From Muellerivita sp035541195 (GTDB lineage Bacteria > Oederibacteriota > Muellerivitia > Muellerivitales > Muellerivitaceae), in NCBI GenBank assembly GCA_035541195.1, contig DATKNU010000014.1:1-21339 (forward strand): a stretch of DNA of 21,339 nucleotides, read 5' to 3'. The notes under the pieces were generated by a model that worked only from the letters and a program-made list of their open reading frames with translations, searched no databases and was not told the DNA's origin. Numbering within the stretch: position 1 is the stretch's first letter; each line of letters starts with the position of its first letter. A program made the position numbers and the translations under genes. This document shows, piece after piece, positions 1 to 8,104 of this stretch.

Positions 1-1223
1 CAAGCGGCCGCCAGGGCGAAGGTCGTGAAGAGCCCGAACCAAAATTTGCCGCCCCTTTCCCCGTCCCGCCAGCGCAGGGAGTCCACCGCGATGGACGACA
101 GGGTCAGGGTGCCCAGCAACCCGAAATTGTAAAGGTCGCCCAGGGCGTCCACGTCGCCCTGGGTGAGGAGGATGATGACCATGGGACTGAGGGCCGAGAT
201 GATGATCGACCAATCGGGCGTGCCCAAGCGGGGGTGGCGCTTGCGCAGGAAGGAGGGCATGAAACCCAGGTCGGACAAGCGTACGTTGACGTGGTAATTC
301 CCCACCATGGCGGTGTTGCAGGCCATGAGCAATAGCGCGGTGGCCGCCAAAACAACCGCCCATTCCAGCCCCACCCCGCCGGTGGAAAGTCCCAAGGCTG
401 AAAGAAGCGACTCGGGGTCCGCTTGCTTGACCTTGTCGGGCACGATGTAAAGGGCCGAGGCCGTGATCGTGGGCGAAAGGAGCCCCACCACCAGGATGAC
501 CAGCCACATGGCCTTCCAGGCGGTCTTGCCCACGGGTTCCTTCATGGCGCCCGAAAGCTGGGCCGCGGACTCAAGCCCCGAATAGGCCAGCCAGGTGCTG
601 GCGTAACCGGTGAGCAAAACCGGCAGGGTCAATCGCATGCCCGGATGGAAGACCTGGGTCAGGAGCGGCCCCCAGGCATGGTGGGAAAAGAGCCACCAGC
701 CGCAACAGGCCAGGAGCACAAGCATGACCCCCATTTCCAACGCGGCGAAGGTGGAGGTGAGCGACGCCGATTCCCGGATGCCGATGAGGTTGAGGATGAG
801 GAACCCCGTGAAGAGCACCATGGCGGCGGGCACCACCCAGATCTTGGCCGGGGGATAGAGGGAAGCCAGGTAAAAGAGTCCCGAGACGCCCGAGATGGCC
901 GAGGTCAGGAAATAATCCACGGTGATGAGCGCCCCGCCCATCAGCGGGAGGAAGGTCAGGGTGGAAAAGGCCTCGCGGTTGACCGACACCACGCCGCCGC
1001 CGTCGGGACAGCGTCGGCAAATCTCGACGTACTTGAGCGCGATGGAAATGAAGACGCCCAGGGTGATGATCTGGGCCAGGGTGGCCAAGTAGCCGATGCC
1101 GCCGTAAAGGATGCCCGGCACGTAGAAAACCGAAGTCCCGATATCCGCGTAAACCACCGCGAAAACCAAAATCCAACCCAATTGATGGACCTTGATGGGG
1201 GAGAACTTGTCACTGCTGGGCAT
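1..1223 (-). CDS. APC-superfamily amino acid/polyamine-type permease (3' end outside window)
   Basis: A continuous minus-strand frame of 407 codons runs from an ATG at 1221-1223 off the left edge, so the C-terminus is missing. The product is almost entirely hydrophobic, with about ten membrane segments visible. The first helix carries VYADIGTSVFYVPGILYGG, the glycine-rich broken-helix signature of APC-superfamily carriers. Later segments include GYASTWLAYSGLESAAQLSGAM, also typical of amino-acid permeases. It should sit in the inner membrane and move an amino acid, amine or related cation; the substrate cannot be read from sequence. A weak Shine-Dalgarno (AAGG) precedes the ATG, and a good sigma70-like promoter lies about 90 bases upstream, so it is probably its own transcription unit. 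The first helix also recalls KUP potassium carriers, but the rest reads as an amino-acid permease. Confidence 0.85.
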   Translation of the reverse strand, partial: MPSSDKFSPIKVHQLGWILVFAVVYADIGTSVFYVPGILYGGIGYLATLAQIITLGVFISIALKYVEICRRCPDGGGVVSVNREAFSTLTFLPLMGGALITVDYFLTSAISGVSGLFYLASLYPPAKIWVVPAAMVLFTGFLILNLIGIRESASLTSTFAALEMGVMLVLLACCGWWLFSHHAWGPLLTQVFHPGMRLTLPVLLTGYASTWLAYSGLESAAQLSGAMKEPVGKTAWKAMWLVILVVGLLSPTITASALYIVPDKVKQADPESLLSALGLSTGGVGLEWAVVLAATALLLMACNTAMVGNYHVNVRLSDLGFMPSFLRKRHPRLGTPDWSIIISALSPMVIILLTQGDVDALGDLYNFGLLGTLTLSSIAVDSLRWRDGERGGKFWFGLFTTFALAAA

Positions 1224-1314
1224 GAAAGGACCTTGTGGCTGGAAGAGTCGAATTCCTCGCGGAATCCGCGCGACCTCCCTTTGTCAGAAGGGCGCCACGG
1301 GCACAACGGCGAAC

Positions 1315-1342
1315 ATCATACTGAAATCCCCCCCACATTCAA
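1315..1342 (-). promoter_or_regulatory. sigma70-type promoter for the APC permease
   Basis: On the minus strand, TTGAAT (1337-1342) is followed after 16 bases by TATGAT (1315-1320). These match four and five of the six consensus positions. Transcription would start near 1308, leaving a leader of about 85 bases before the ATG at 1223. It lies just after the terminator at 1401-1430, as expected for a new transcription unit. Seen in sequence; activity is inferred. Confidence 0.55.
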
Positions 1343-1400
1343 TCGCTGGGACGGGCGCTTCAGCCGCCATTTAGGCCGAAAAAAGGGGCAGGAAAATAAA

Positions 1401-1430
1401 AAGCCCCCTTCTTTGTGGAGAAGGGGGCTT
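1401..1430 (-). terminator. Rho-independent terminator after the small exported protein
   Basis: Perfect 12-bp inverted repeat (1401-1412 with 1419-1430, core AGCCCCCTT) around a 6-base loop. On the minus strand it is followed directly by TTTATTTT. It lies about 40 bases beyond the stop codon at 1472, so it ends that transcript. Confidence 0.85.
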
Positions 1431-1471
1431 GGGGAAAGCCGGGGTCAAATCGGCTTTCCAAACCAGCGCTG

Positions 1472-1660
1472 TTACTTGCTGGCCGGGGTCGTCGAAGCGG
1501 CCGGGGCGGCAGCCGCCTTCTTCATTTTCTTGTGGCTCTTGTGCTTCTTCATCACCTTCGCGGTCGGGGTCACGGCCGTCGTCGGGGTCTGGGCCAAGAC
1601 CAAACCGGTCGTGGAACCCAAGAACAGCACCGTCATCAAAGCGGCGATTAACTTTTTCAT
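1472..1660 (-). CDS. Small lysine/alanine-rich exported protein
   Basis: 62 codons with an excellent ribosome site: GGAGG (1667-1671) 6 bases before the ATG. Residues 1-23 form a clear Sec signal peptide (MKKLIAALMTVLFLGSTTGLVLA), with likely cleavage after the final Ala. The mature part is about 39 residues: a Thr/Ala segment, a strongly basic core (KVMKKHKSHKKMKK) and an Ala/Pro/Ser tail. There are no cysteines and no known domain. Similar low-complexity basic exported peptides occur in many bacteria, and acid-shock-type proteins have a comparable make-up, but no family can be assigned. It has its own terminator and is probably a single-gene transcript made in quantity. The export call is firm; the function is unknown. 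Confidence 0.8.
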   Translation of the reverse strand: MKKLIAALMTVLFLGSTTGLVLAQTPTTAVTPTAKVMKKHKSHKKMKKAAAAPAASTTPASK

Positions 1661-1716
1661 TTTCAGCCTCCAAACCCTTTCGGGTTTTTGAATTTTCGGG
1701 TCGTTTTCACTTCCCG

Positions 1717-1745
1717 GTTATAGGACGGAGGGGGGGCTTTAAAAG
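1717..1745 (-). promoter_or_regulatory. Possible promoter of the small exported protein
   Basis: TATAAC on the minus strand (1717-1722) matches the -10 consensus at five of six positions and would give a leader of about 50 bases. No convincing -35 element lies 16-18 bases upstream (best is CTTTTA at 1740-1745), so the call is tentative. The gap from the preceding stop at 1795 and the strong downstream terminator make an independent promoter likely somewhere in 1681-1794. Confidence 0.25.
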
Positions 1746-1794
1746 TTGCAGCTCTCTTTCGGCCTTTTTAAAGGGTTTTTAAGGGGCGGAGCCT

Positions 1795-3840
1795 TCAGCG
1801 CAGCACGGGAAACTCGGTCACCCTGAGCCGGGTGGAACCATAGGGCACCAGGACCAAGTCCTGAAGGGAGGACAAACTTTCCACCGGGCTTTCCGGCGGG
1901 GGCTGGGCCGCGCCCCGCTCAAAAATCCAATCGGCCAGGAGCCTTCCCTTGGCCTTGACCGTCACGGGCGCGCCTTCCAGTGTGAAGGGGTTCCCCTTCA
2001 AGGGGCCGGATTCAAAGGCGAGTGAATTTTCGGGCCGCGCCCCGTCCAGCGCCAAGGCCCAGTTCCAAGGCTCCAGGGGCACCCCCATCAGGTCCGTCAT
2101 CTTTTTCCCCTTCGGCTGGAACCGGAAAGGCAGGCCCGGATGCCACTCTTCCTTGAGGCCCAAACTGAAGACCAAGGGGCCATGCTCGACGCTCATGGCC
2201 TTTTGGAATCCGGCGCGCAGGTGGAAGGCCATGGGCAAGCGAAGGATCATCGTCTCCTTCCCCTGCCAATGCCTTTGGACCTTCACGTAACGGCCCGACC
2301 CCAAAAGCTGAAGCGTCCCGTCGGGCAGCCTCAAAGTGGCGTCTTTCGCCCAAGCTGGGACCCTTAAATAAAGGGGGAAATCGGCGCCTTGGGGGCAATC
2401 CAGGTTAAAGGTCAAGACTTCGCTAAAGGGATAATCGGTCGCCAGTTCCACCCTCACCGGCGCGCCCCCCAAGTGGGTTTCCACCACCGACGGCGCGTAA
2501 AGGGCCGCCACCAACCCGCCGTCCCGGCTCTTCATCCAAAGATGGGAGGTGAATTTGGGCCAACCTTGGTGGAAATTGGCGGTGCAACAACCATATTGGG
2601 GCTCCAAGCCGAAAAGGTTCGCGGAGCCCCGATTGGTGGTATAGACGGGATCGTTGGAGAAGACGCAGGCCACCTGGTTGGCCTGCTGGTCATATTGATG
2701 GCGCCAATAGTCGGGCGTGAAGGCCGCGGGCAGGGCGTTGAAGGCGATCTTTTCCACCCGGTCGGCGAAGGCCGGGTCGCCCAAAACCGACAGGTCGGTT
2801 TCCAGCGAGTACATTTCCTCGACCACCGCGCAAAGCTCCGTTCCCTGTGAGGGGCTCTTGCCCGCCAGGCACTCATCGGCGCTGAAAAGGCCGTTGGCTT
2901 GCCCGTGGTAACGGTCCAGCGTCCGTGGCGCCGCGAGGGCCAAGCGCTTGAAGACGCCCCGGCCGGTCAGTCGGTAAAGCAAGGCGGGCACCTTGAGCCC
3001 CATGGCGTTGTTGACGCCGTGGGAGAAGAAATTCCACTCCCGGGTCTTGCCCTTTTCGGGCAGGCTCCTGAAATGCCGGGACCAGTCATAGCCTTGGGCG
3101 GCCACCTTGGCTTCCAACGGCGGGATCCAATTTTCGCCGGTGCGGTCATAGAGCCAATCCAGCGTCGCCACGAAATCGCCCCACCGGAAATAATTCCACT
3201 CAAAAAGCGGCCTTTGGTCCAATTGCCGGTCCAAGTTTTGGATGTCCCTTTCCATGGCGGGGACGACGCGGGGGTCCCCGGTGGCTTCGGCATATTGGGC
3301 CAAGGCCTTCAGGATGATGAATTGCGGCCAAGGGTCCCGGGGCGTGAGGGGCTGGGGCGCAAAACCGAAATTGGACGCGCCTTGGTTGGGGCCCAACCAG
3401 CCGTCGGGCTGCTGGTTTTTGAGGATATGGTCCACCCAATCGGTGACCTTGCGCGTCAGCTGAACGTCTCCCAGCTCATAGGCCAGGGGGATCACGCCGT
3501 CCAGCCAATAGGGCGCCCTTTCCCAACCTTCCCCCTTGCCGCCGATCCAACCGCTTTGGGAAATGTCGGGCCAAAATTCGTCGAGGTGACCCGACAGCCC
3601 GTCGGCTTGAAGCCGCATCTGCGCTTGAAGCCAACCTTGGGGTTTGACGCTGCCTAGCGGGAGGGTTTGAAAAAAGGGAGGGACCAGGGTTTGCCGGATG
3701 GCCTTGACCCGGGTGTCGGTCCCGGCGACCCAGGCCCAAATTCCGGCGGCCAGCGCCAGTACAAGAAAGGCCCCAAACCAACCGAACCCGCTTCGACGGC
3801 GCGGCGGAGGATTTAGGAGGGACGGCGCTTGTTCTTCCAA
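1795..3840 (-). CDS. Membrane-anchored glycoside hydrolase family 127 (DUF1680), beta-L-arabinofuranosidase-like
   Basis: 681 residues. Residues 1-19 are a basic cytoplasmic leader and about 20-40 a single membrane helix, so the enzyme is probably tethered facing the periplasm. The rest reads as GH127: PLGSVKPQGWL (61-71), DGLSGHLDEFWPD (80-92), GWERAPYWLDG (105-115) and DGWLGP (146-151). The family's zinc/cysteine centre is visible: ADECLAG with Glu323 (acid/base candidate), TELC with Glu335 and Cys337, and YGCC with Cys418 and Cys419. This matches the Glu-x-Cys and Cys-Cys arrangement known from HypBA1, so activity is likely, on an arabinofuranoside or related terminal sugar. The start is a TTG with AGAAGG 5 bases upstream, 19 bases after the previous stop. 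It is the last gene of the kinase-to-GH127 run. The exact sugar is inferred only from family. Confidence 0.9.
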   Translation of the reverse strand: MEEQAPSLLNPPPRRRSGFGWFGAFLVLALAAGIWAWVAGTDTRVKAIRQTLVPPFFQTLPLGSVKPQGWLQAQMRLQADGLSGHLDEFWPDISQSGWIGGKGEGWERAPYWLDGVIPLAYELGDVQLTRKVTDWVDHILKNQQPDGWLGPNQGASNFGFAPQPLTPRDPWPQFIILKALAQYAEATGDPRVVPAMERDIQNLDRQLDQRPLFEWNYFRWGDFVATLDWLYDRTGENWIPPLEAKVAAQGYDWSRHFRSLPEKGKTREWNFFSHGVNNAMGLKVPALLYRLTGRGVFKRLALAAPRTLDRYHGQANGLFSADECLAGKSPSQGTELCAVVEEMYSLETDLSVLGDPAFADRVEKIAFNALPAAFTPDYWRHQYDQQANQVACVFSNDPVYTTNRGSANLFGLEPQYGCCTANFHQGWPKFTSHLWMKSRDGGLVAALYAPSVVETHLGGAPVRVELATDYPFSEVLTFNLDCPQGADFPLYLRVPAWAKDATLRLPDGTLQLLGSGRYVKVQRHWQGKETMILRLPMAFHLRAGFQKAMSVEHGPLVFSLGLKEEWHPGLPFRFQPKGKKMTDLMGVPLEPWNWALALDGARPENSLAFESGPLKGNPFTLEGAPVTVKAKGRLLADWIFERGAAQPPPESPVESLSSLQDLVLVPYGSTRLRVTEFPVLR

Positions 3841-3859
3841 TGGCCCCTTCTTTCCCCCG

Positions 3860-4630
3860 TCAATTCGAAAAAGGAAAACCCTGATCCAGCGCCCTGAAGA
3901 TCGTGGAAGCGGGCTTTAGATAAACCCGGTTGTCGCGGGGCCAATGGGGATTCGCCAAGACTAAGGCCCATCGGCCTCCCCAAAAACTTGAAATGGGGAA
4001 CCGTTTTTGGCAAGCCTTCCCCCCACAAGTGAATTTCACGGCGGCGGTCGAGCGGCTTCGATAGTCCTGCCGAAAATCCTGGATTTCGCATTTGAAAGCT
4101 TCCCCGACCCGGAACAGACGATATTCCCGCCAGAGGGAATAAAGCAAAAACAGATAGCCCGCCAGGATAATCGGGCAATAAAAGGGGGCCAAAACGGCCG
4201 TCACCTGCAAAAGATTTGTGTCGCCGTCCAACCCAATCCAAAAAGGCAAGAAAGGCAAATAATGGAAGTCGACCGGATCGCCCACTTGAAAGGTCGGCAG
4301 GTTGGAAGCCCGGGCCTTTGCCCGGCCCCAGAAAGTCTGGCGGCCCGACTGATATTGAACCTCTAGGGAAATAAAATCCCCTAACTTTTCAATTTTGGCC
4401 ACCCGACCCGAACCTTGCTTTCCAAAGTCCTGGGCCAAGCCGGGAACGCCCCAAGTCAGGCATCCGTGGATCAAAAAGAAGAAAATTCCCTGCCCAAAAA
4501 TCAATTTGATCCAACCCCTCCACCCCTCGCGAAAGGAACAAAAACCGACTCTCCGGGGCACGGGAATAGCTTCCAAACGCTTTTCCCAGTCCTCCAAGCG
4601 CTTGTCGATTTGATTCCAGTAGGCTTCCAT
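3860..4630 (-). CDS. Two-TM membrane protein, DUF3592-like
   Basis: 256 residues with no recognised enzyme motif. A short N-terminal amphipathic/coiled segment (1-25) precedes a membrane helix at about 42-62. An extracytoplasmic loop of about 80 residues follows, then a second helix at about 143-166 and a cytoplasmic C-terminal region of about 85 residues. The loop has the pattern of DUF3592 proteins: GSGRVAKIEK, a beta-rich stretch, then VGDPVDFHYLP before the second helix. The C-terminal part again looks beta-rich and holds two cysteines (near CGGKAC). The ATG follows the upstream TAA by one base, implying translational coupling to the pentapeptide-repeat gene. The GH127 gene starts 19 bases downstream. 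Function unknown; the DUF3592 link is by pattern only. Confidence 0.75.
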   Translation of the reverse strand: MEAYWNQIDKRLEDWEKRLEAIPVPRRVGFCSFREGWRGWIKLIFGQGIFFFLIHGCLTWGVPGLAQDFGKQGSGRVAKIEKLGDFISLEVQYQSGRQTFWGRAKARASNLPTFQVGDPVDFHYLPFLPFWIGLDGDTNLLQVTAVLAPFYCPIILAGYLFLLYSLWREYRLFRVGEAFKCEIQDFRQDYRSRSTAAVKFTCGGKACQKRFPISSFWGGRWALVLANPHWPRDNRVYLKPASTIFRALDQGFPFSN

Positions 4631-4631
4631 T

Positions 4632-5177
4632 TTAGCTTTTCCGACTTTCGCGCCGCTTTTGTCGCCGGGCCTTCAGGATAGGATGCAGCAAGTTGCCCAG
4701 CCAGGAAAGGGGCAAGTTCAGGGCCTCGTCCAGCTCATGGCCCAGGATCTCAATGCCCGTCAGGTTGGCGTGATCCAGGTCCGCCCGCTCGAATTCAGCG
4801 TCCTCCAACACGGCGTTCTTGAGGTCGGTTTTCTCAAGGCGGGCCCGGGTGAAATTGGCCCCCGCCAGGAAAGCGTCCCGCAAGGACGCCCCGGTCAGGT
4901 TGGCCTCGGTGAAATCCGCCCCCATGGCGTCGATCTGGGAAAGGTCCGCCCCGGTCAGGTTGGCCCCCCGGAAGCTGGCGCCGGTGAGCTTGGCGGCGAA
5001 GAGGTCGGAGCCGTTGAGCCTGGCGCTGTTGAAGTTGGCTCCCTCGGCGGAAATTTCCGAAAGGTCGAGCTCCGACAAGTCCCGGCCGCTCAGGTTGAAG
5101 CGGTCGAGGTTTCGGCCCGCCTCCGTCTTCGCTTCCAAGACCTTCTTGAGTTGTTCCCCCGAGTCCCGAATGTCCAT
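4632..5177 (-). CDS. Pentapeptide-repeat protein
   Basis: 181 residues. After a short charged N-terminus (1-23), residues about 24-148 are roughly two dozen tandem A(D/N)LXX-type pentapeptides (GANFN, GADLS, EANLT, GASLR, RADLD, HANLT). These fold as a right-handed quadrilateral beta-helix. The tail is a short hydrophobic stretch (LPLSWLGNLLHPIL) followed by a strongly basic end (KARRQKRRESRKS), which could attach to a membrane surface or nucleic acid. No signal peptide, so probably cytosolic. Some members mimic DNA and protect gyrase (Qnr, MfpA), but that role is not implied without other evidence. It sits 9 bases after the exporter stop and 1 base before the next ATG, so it is in the same operon. 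Confidence 0.9.
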   Translation of the reverse strand: MDIRDSGEQLKKVLEAKTEAGRNLDRFNLSGRDLSELDLSEISAEGANFNSARLNGSDLFAAKLTGASFRGANLTGADLSQIDAMGADFTEANLTGASLRDAFLAGANFTRARLEKTDLKNAVLEDAEFERADLDHANLTGIEILGHELDEALNLPLSWLGNLLHPILKARRQKRRESRKS

Positions 5178-5186
5178 GGATCCAGT

Positions 5187-6374
5187 TTATTTCTTCGGCC
5201 GGCCGAACACCAAGGCCAAAAAGCCCGCCCAGGCGGTCGCGGCCATGATGGCCGCCGTGGGAAAAATACCGTGGGAATTGAACAATCCCACCAGGGCGGA
5301 AGTCAGCGACCCGAAGGTGATCTGCAGGAAACCCATCAAAGCCGCGGCGCTGCCCGCGTGCTTACCGAAGGGCGCCAAAGCCAGGGCCCCGGCGTTGGGA
5401 TTGACCAACCCGGCGCAGGCCAAAAAGCAAAACAGGAAAGCGATGGTCCCGTAAAGGTTGAGCCAGCCCAGCCCCACGAAGACCAGGAACAAAAGGCCCA
5501 CCAGGCTTTGCCCGAACAGGGCGGCTTTTAAAATCTCCGCGCTGGCGCGGCGTTTCAACAACCAGATGTTGAGCTGGCTTCCCCCGATGAAACCCGAGGC
5601 CAAAAGGGCGAAGATCAGGCCGTAAATTTTGGTGTCGACTTTAAACACTTCCAGAAAAATCACCGGCGAGCCGGCGATATAAACGAAGAGCCCCGAGAAG
5701 GAAAAGGCGCAGGCGATGACGTAAATATGGAACTGGGGCTCCTTGAGGATCATGGTGAAGTTGGACAAGCTTTGCCGCAGGCTCAAAACCGCCTTGGGGT
5801 CCGGCCGATGCCCCTCGGGTAGGTAAAAGAAAACCACCGTCAGGATCGCCAAGACGATCAAACCCAAGAGGATGAAAATCCACTGCCAGCCCAACGCGGC
5901 CGCCACGAACCCACCCACCGTGGGGGCCAGCAAGGGCGAGACGCTGAGGATCAGCATCAGGAGCGAGAAAACCTTGGCGCTTTCCTTGACGGGGAAAAAG
6001 TCCCGCACCATCGCCATGGAAGCCACCCCCGCCGCGCAGCCCCCCAAGCCTTGCAGGAAGCGGAAACCCACCAACATTTCCAAGGAGCCGGAAAAGAGGC
6101 ACCCCACCGAGCAAAGCAGGTAAAGCGTCAGGCCAACGTAAAGCGGCCGCTTGCGGCCAAAGTGATCCAAAAAGGGGCCGTAGAGGATCTGCCCGAGGCC
6201 CATGCCGATGAAATAACCGGACAGCGAAAGCGATATGCGCGCCGTGGGGCAACCCAGGGCCCGCGCGATCTGCGGGAAGGACGGCAGGTACATGTCGATC
6301 GAGAAGGGGCTGATGGTCGAAAGCGCCCCCAGGATGAGGATGATGAAGGTGGGTTTGAGGTGTTTGGTTTTCAT
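5187..6374 (-). CDS. MFS exporter, Bcr/CflA (drug:H+ antiporter-1, 12 TM) family
   Basis: 395 residues, typical length for the family, with twelve hydrophobic segments. The N-terminus holds the Bcr/CflA hallmark SPFSIDMYLPSFPQIA in helix 1. Motif A between helices 2 and 3 reads GPFLDHFGRKRPLYVG, and the helix-4 region reads FRFLQGLGGCAAGVASMAMVRD. SVSPLLAPTVGG matches the helix-5 antiporter motif. It should be an inner-membrane proton-coupled exporter of drugs or small metabolites; some relatives export sulfonamides, bicyclomycin or cysteine. The start ATG lacks a strong Shine-Dalgarno site (CCCCACTC precedes it). The 47-base gap to the cyclase stop shows no clear terminator, so it may be read through from the signalling genes. 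Substrate unknown. Confidence 0.93.
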   Translation of the reverse strand: MKTKHLKPTFIILILGALSTISPFSIDMYLPSFPQIARALGCPTARISLSLSGYFIGMGLGQILYGPFLDHFGRKRPLYVGLTLYLLCSVGCLFSGSLEMLVGFRFLQGLGGCAAGVASMAMVRDFFPVKESAKVFSLLMLILSVSPLLAPTVGGFVAAALGWQWIFILLGLIVLAILTVVFFYLPEGHRPDPKAVLSLRQSLSNFTMILKEPQFHIYVIACAFSFSGLFVYIAGSPVIFLEVFKVDTKIYGLIFALLASGFIGGSQLNIWLLKRRASAEILKAALFGQSLVGLLFLVFVGLGWLNLYGTIAFLFCFLACAGLVNPNAGALALAPFGKHAGSAAALMGFLQITFGSLTSALVGLFNSHGIFPTAAIMAATAWAGFLALVFGRPKK

Positions 6375-6421
6375 GAGTGGGGCATTCTAGGAAGCCCGGC
6401 GCCCGGACACAAGCCGGACGG

Positions 6422-8104
6422 CTATTTTTCCGCCAGCTCGATGATGCCCTTCCATTCCTTGGGGGGGCGCCGGCGGTGCATCTCGGCCAATGTTTTGAGG
6501 TAGCGGGCCGGGCGGTCGCTGGGCGGCAGGTGGTCCAAAATCTCGTAGGCGTCTTCCCAGGCGCCTATCTCGAAGGCCTTTAACCCGGCGGCGAAGGCCT
6601 TTGCGTTCTTGTCGTCGGCGGGCTGGGGATGGATCTCAAAGAGGTCCAGGGCCACCGTCATGCCCGCGGGTTGGAACCGGCCGATGCGGCGGACCGCCGC
6701 CGTCTCGGGTGAAAGGCCTTCCGCCACTTCCCGCGTGACCAAGATCGGCACTTCCACCACCTTGGTGATGCCTTCCAGCCGCGAGGCCTGGTTCACCACC
6801 GGCCCCATGACCGTATAGGAAAAAAGCTGTTTGGCGCCCATGGAACCAGCCACCACTTGCCCCGTGTGGAGCCCGATGCCGCAACGCCACTGGGGCGCCA
6901 CCCGCTCGAACTTGGCCACCATGGCCAGGGCCGCCCGGCAGGCGCGGCTCACGTGGTCCTTGTCGGGGAAAGGCAGGTTCCAGCAGGCCAGGATGCCGTC
7001 GCCCATGAATTGCAGCACCACGCCGTTTTCCCGGAAGATTTCCTCGGTCATGGCCGTCATGACTTCCCGCAACTCGTCCATCTTGTCGAGGATCTTCTCG
7101 GCCTTGCCCTCGGTGATCTTGGAAAAGCCCCGGATGTCGAAAAACATGACCGTGCCCTCGCTCAGGCGCGGTTCCAGGTCCTTGTTGTCCGAGGACTCGA
7201 TGATCTTGGAAACCACCTGGCCCGAGAAAAAGCGCTGCAGGCGCTCCTTCAGCCCCTCCAATCGCTGCACCGACAGGCTGCGCCCCACCATGTCGGCGAT
7301 CAGGCCCACCAGGCGACAATTATCCTTGAGCGTTTGGTCGGCGCCGCCCTCGCCCGAGGCGTAAAAAAGCACCGGCTCCTCGCCGGGAATATGGGTGGCC
7401 GCGCAAACCGCCCAATCCGCGCCTTCCTGGATCGTCATCTGCAATCCCGCGTCGGAGCCCGGCGCGGCCCCCTTGGACCAACGGTAGAGGGTGGGCTGGG
7501 GGGCGATCTTGACCGACTCCTCGATGAGCTTGCGGCTGGTGGTGAAAGCGCTGCCGTCCAGGGCCGAGTCCACCGCCAGCACCTTGCCGCTGGGGGTGAG
7601 GATCTGGGCCCAAGTGGCGCCGGTCACCGACCGGATCAGGCCGGCCACGTGGGTGAAGGATTCCTGGGAAGACTTGAGCCGCAAAATCTCGGGCAATTCC
7701 AAGAGGTCGAGGATCCGGAGGCGGTCCGACACGCCCCCTTGCTGGTAAACCTCGGGCTGGCTCATGGAAAGCTTGAGCTCGGGCGCCGCTTCCTCGTGCT
7801 TGGGCCTGGAGAGGGTAAAGACAAAACGGGTCTTGCCGATGACGAAATGGTCGTCCGAGGCCAGGATGAAGGCTTCTTTTTCCACGCCCTGGTGGAAAAG
7901 CGGGTTGGCGGCGTTCACGAGTTTCTTCACGTGCAGTTGGCCGGCCTTGAGGCGCACCTCGGCGTGGCGGCGGCTGAGGAATTTCTCGTTCGGGACGGCC
8001 CAATCGGCCTCGTCGGTGCGGCCCAGGACCGCCGAGTGGTTCTCGCCGATCTCATAGCGCAGGGTGGGTTCGCCCTCACGGAAAACCTCCAGGACGGCCT
8101 TCAT
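6422..8104 (-). CDS. FHA-GAF-class III adenylate/guanylate cyclase
   Basis: 560 residues. Residues 1-98 are an FHA phosphothreonine-binding domain (LGR at 27-29, LSRRHAEV at 43-50, Asn near 64-67). About 145-280 look like a GAF sensor. RFFSGQVV (291-298) leads into a class III cyclase domain, about 315-470. Metal-binding Asp323 (FFDIRGFS) and Asp369 (FMGDGI) are present, as are the transition-state pair Asn438 and Arg442 (VNQASR), so catalysis is expected. Thr431 occupies the base-selecting position typical of class IIIb adenylate cyclases, but the usual Lys four residues before Asp369 is Gln365, so ATP preference is not certain. A TPR-like tail follows (505-560). The ATG overlaps the kinase stop as ATGA, implying coupled translation and a kinase-FHA signalling pair. 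Confidence 0.93.
   Translation of the reverse strand: MKAVLEVFREGEPTLRYEIGENHSAVLGRTDEADWAVPNEKFLSRRHAEVRLKAGQLHVKKLVNAANPLFHQGVEKEAFILASDDHFVIGKTRFVFTLSRPKHEEAAPELKLSMSQPEVYQQGGVSDRLRILDLLELPEILRLKSSQESFTHVAGLIRSVTGATWAQILTPSGKVLAVDSALDGSAFTTSRKLIEESVKIAPQPTLYRWSKGAAPGSDAGLQMTIQEGADWAVCAATHIPGEEPVLFYASGEGGADQTLKDNCRLVGLIADMVGRSLSVQRLEGLKERLQRFFSGQVVSKIIESSDNKDLEPRLSEGTVMFFDIRGFSKITEGKAEKILDKMDELREVMTAMTEEIFRENGVVLQFMGDGILACWNLPFPDKDHVSRACRAALAMVAKFERVAPQWRCGIGLHTGQVVAGSMGAKQLFSYTVMGPVVNQASRLEGITKVVEVPILVTREVAEGLSPETAAVRRIGRFQPAGMTVALDLFEIHPQPADDKNAKAFAAGLKAFEIGAWEDAYEILDHLPPSDRPARYLKTLAEMHRRRPPKEWKGIIELAEK

Noticed and set aside
423..1691. Long plus-strand open frame of 422 codons
   Set aside because: It is antisense to the APC permease and runs through the terminator and the small exported gene. 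Its translation is low-complexity (Gly, His, Arg, Glu), as expected from GC-rich shadow frames.
6375..6421. Terminator between the cyclase and the MFS exporter
   Set aside because: GC-rich partial symmetry is present, but there is no stable stem followed by a T-run.
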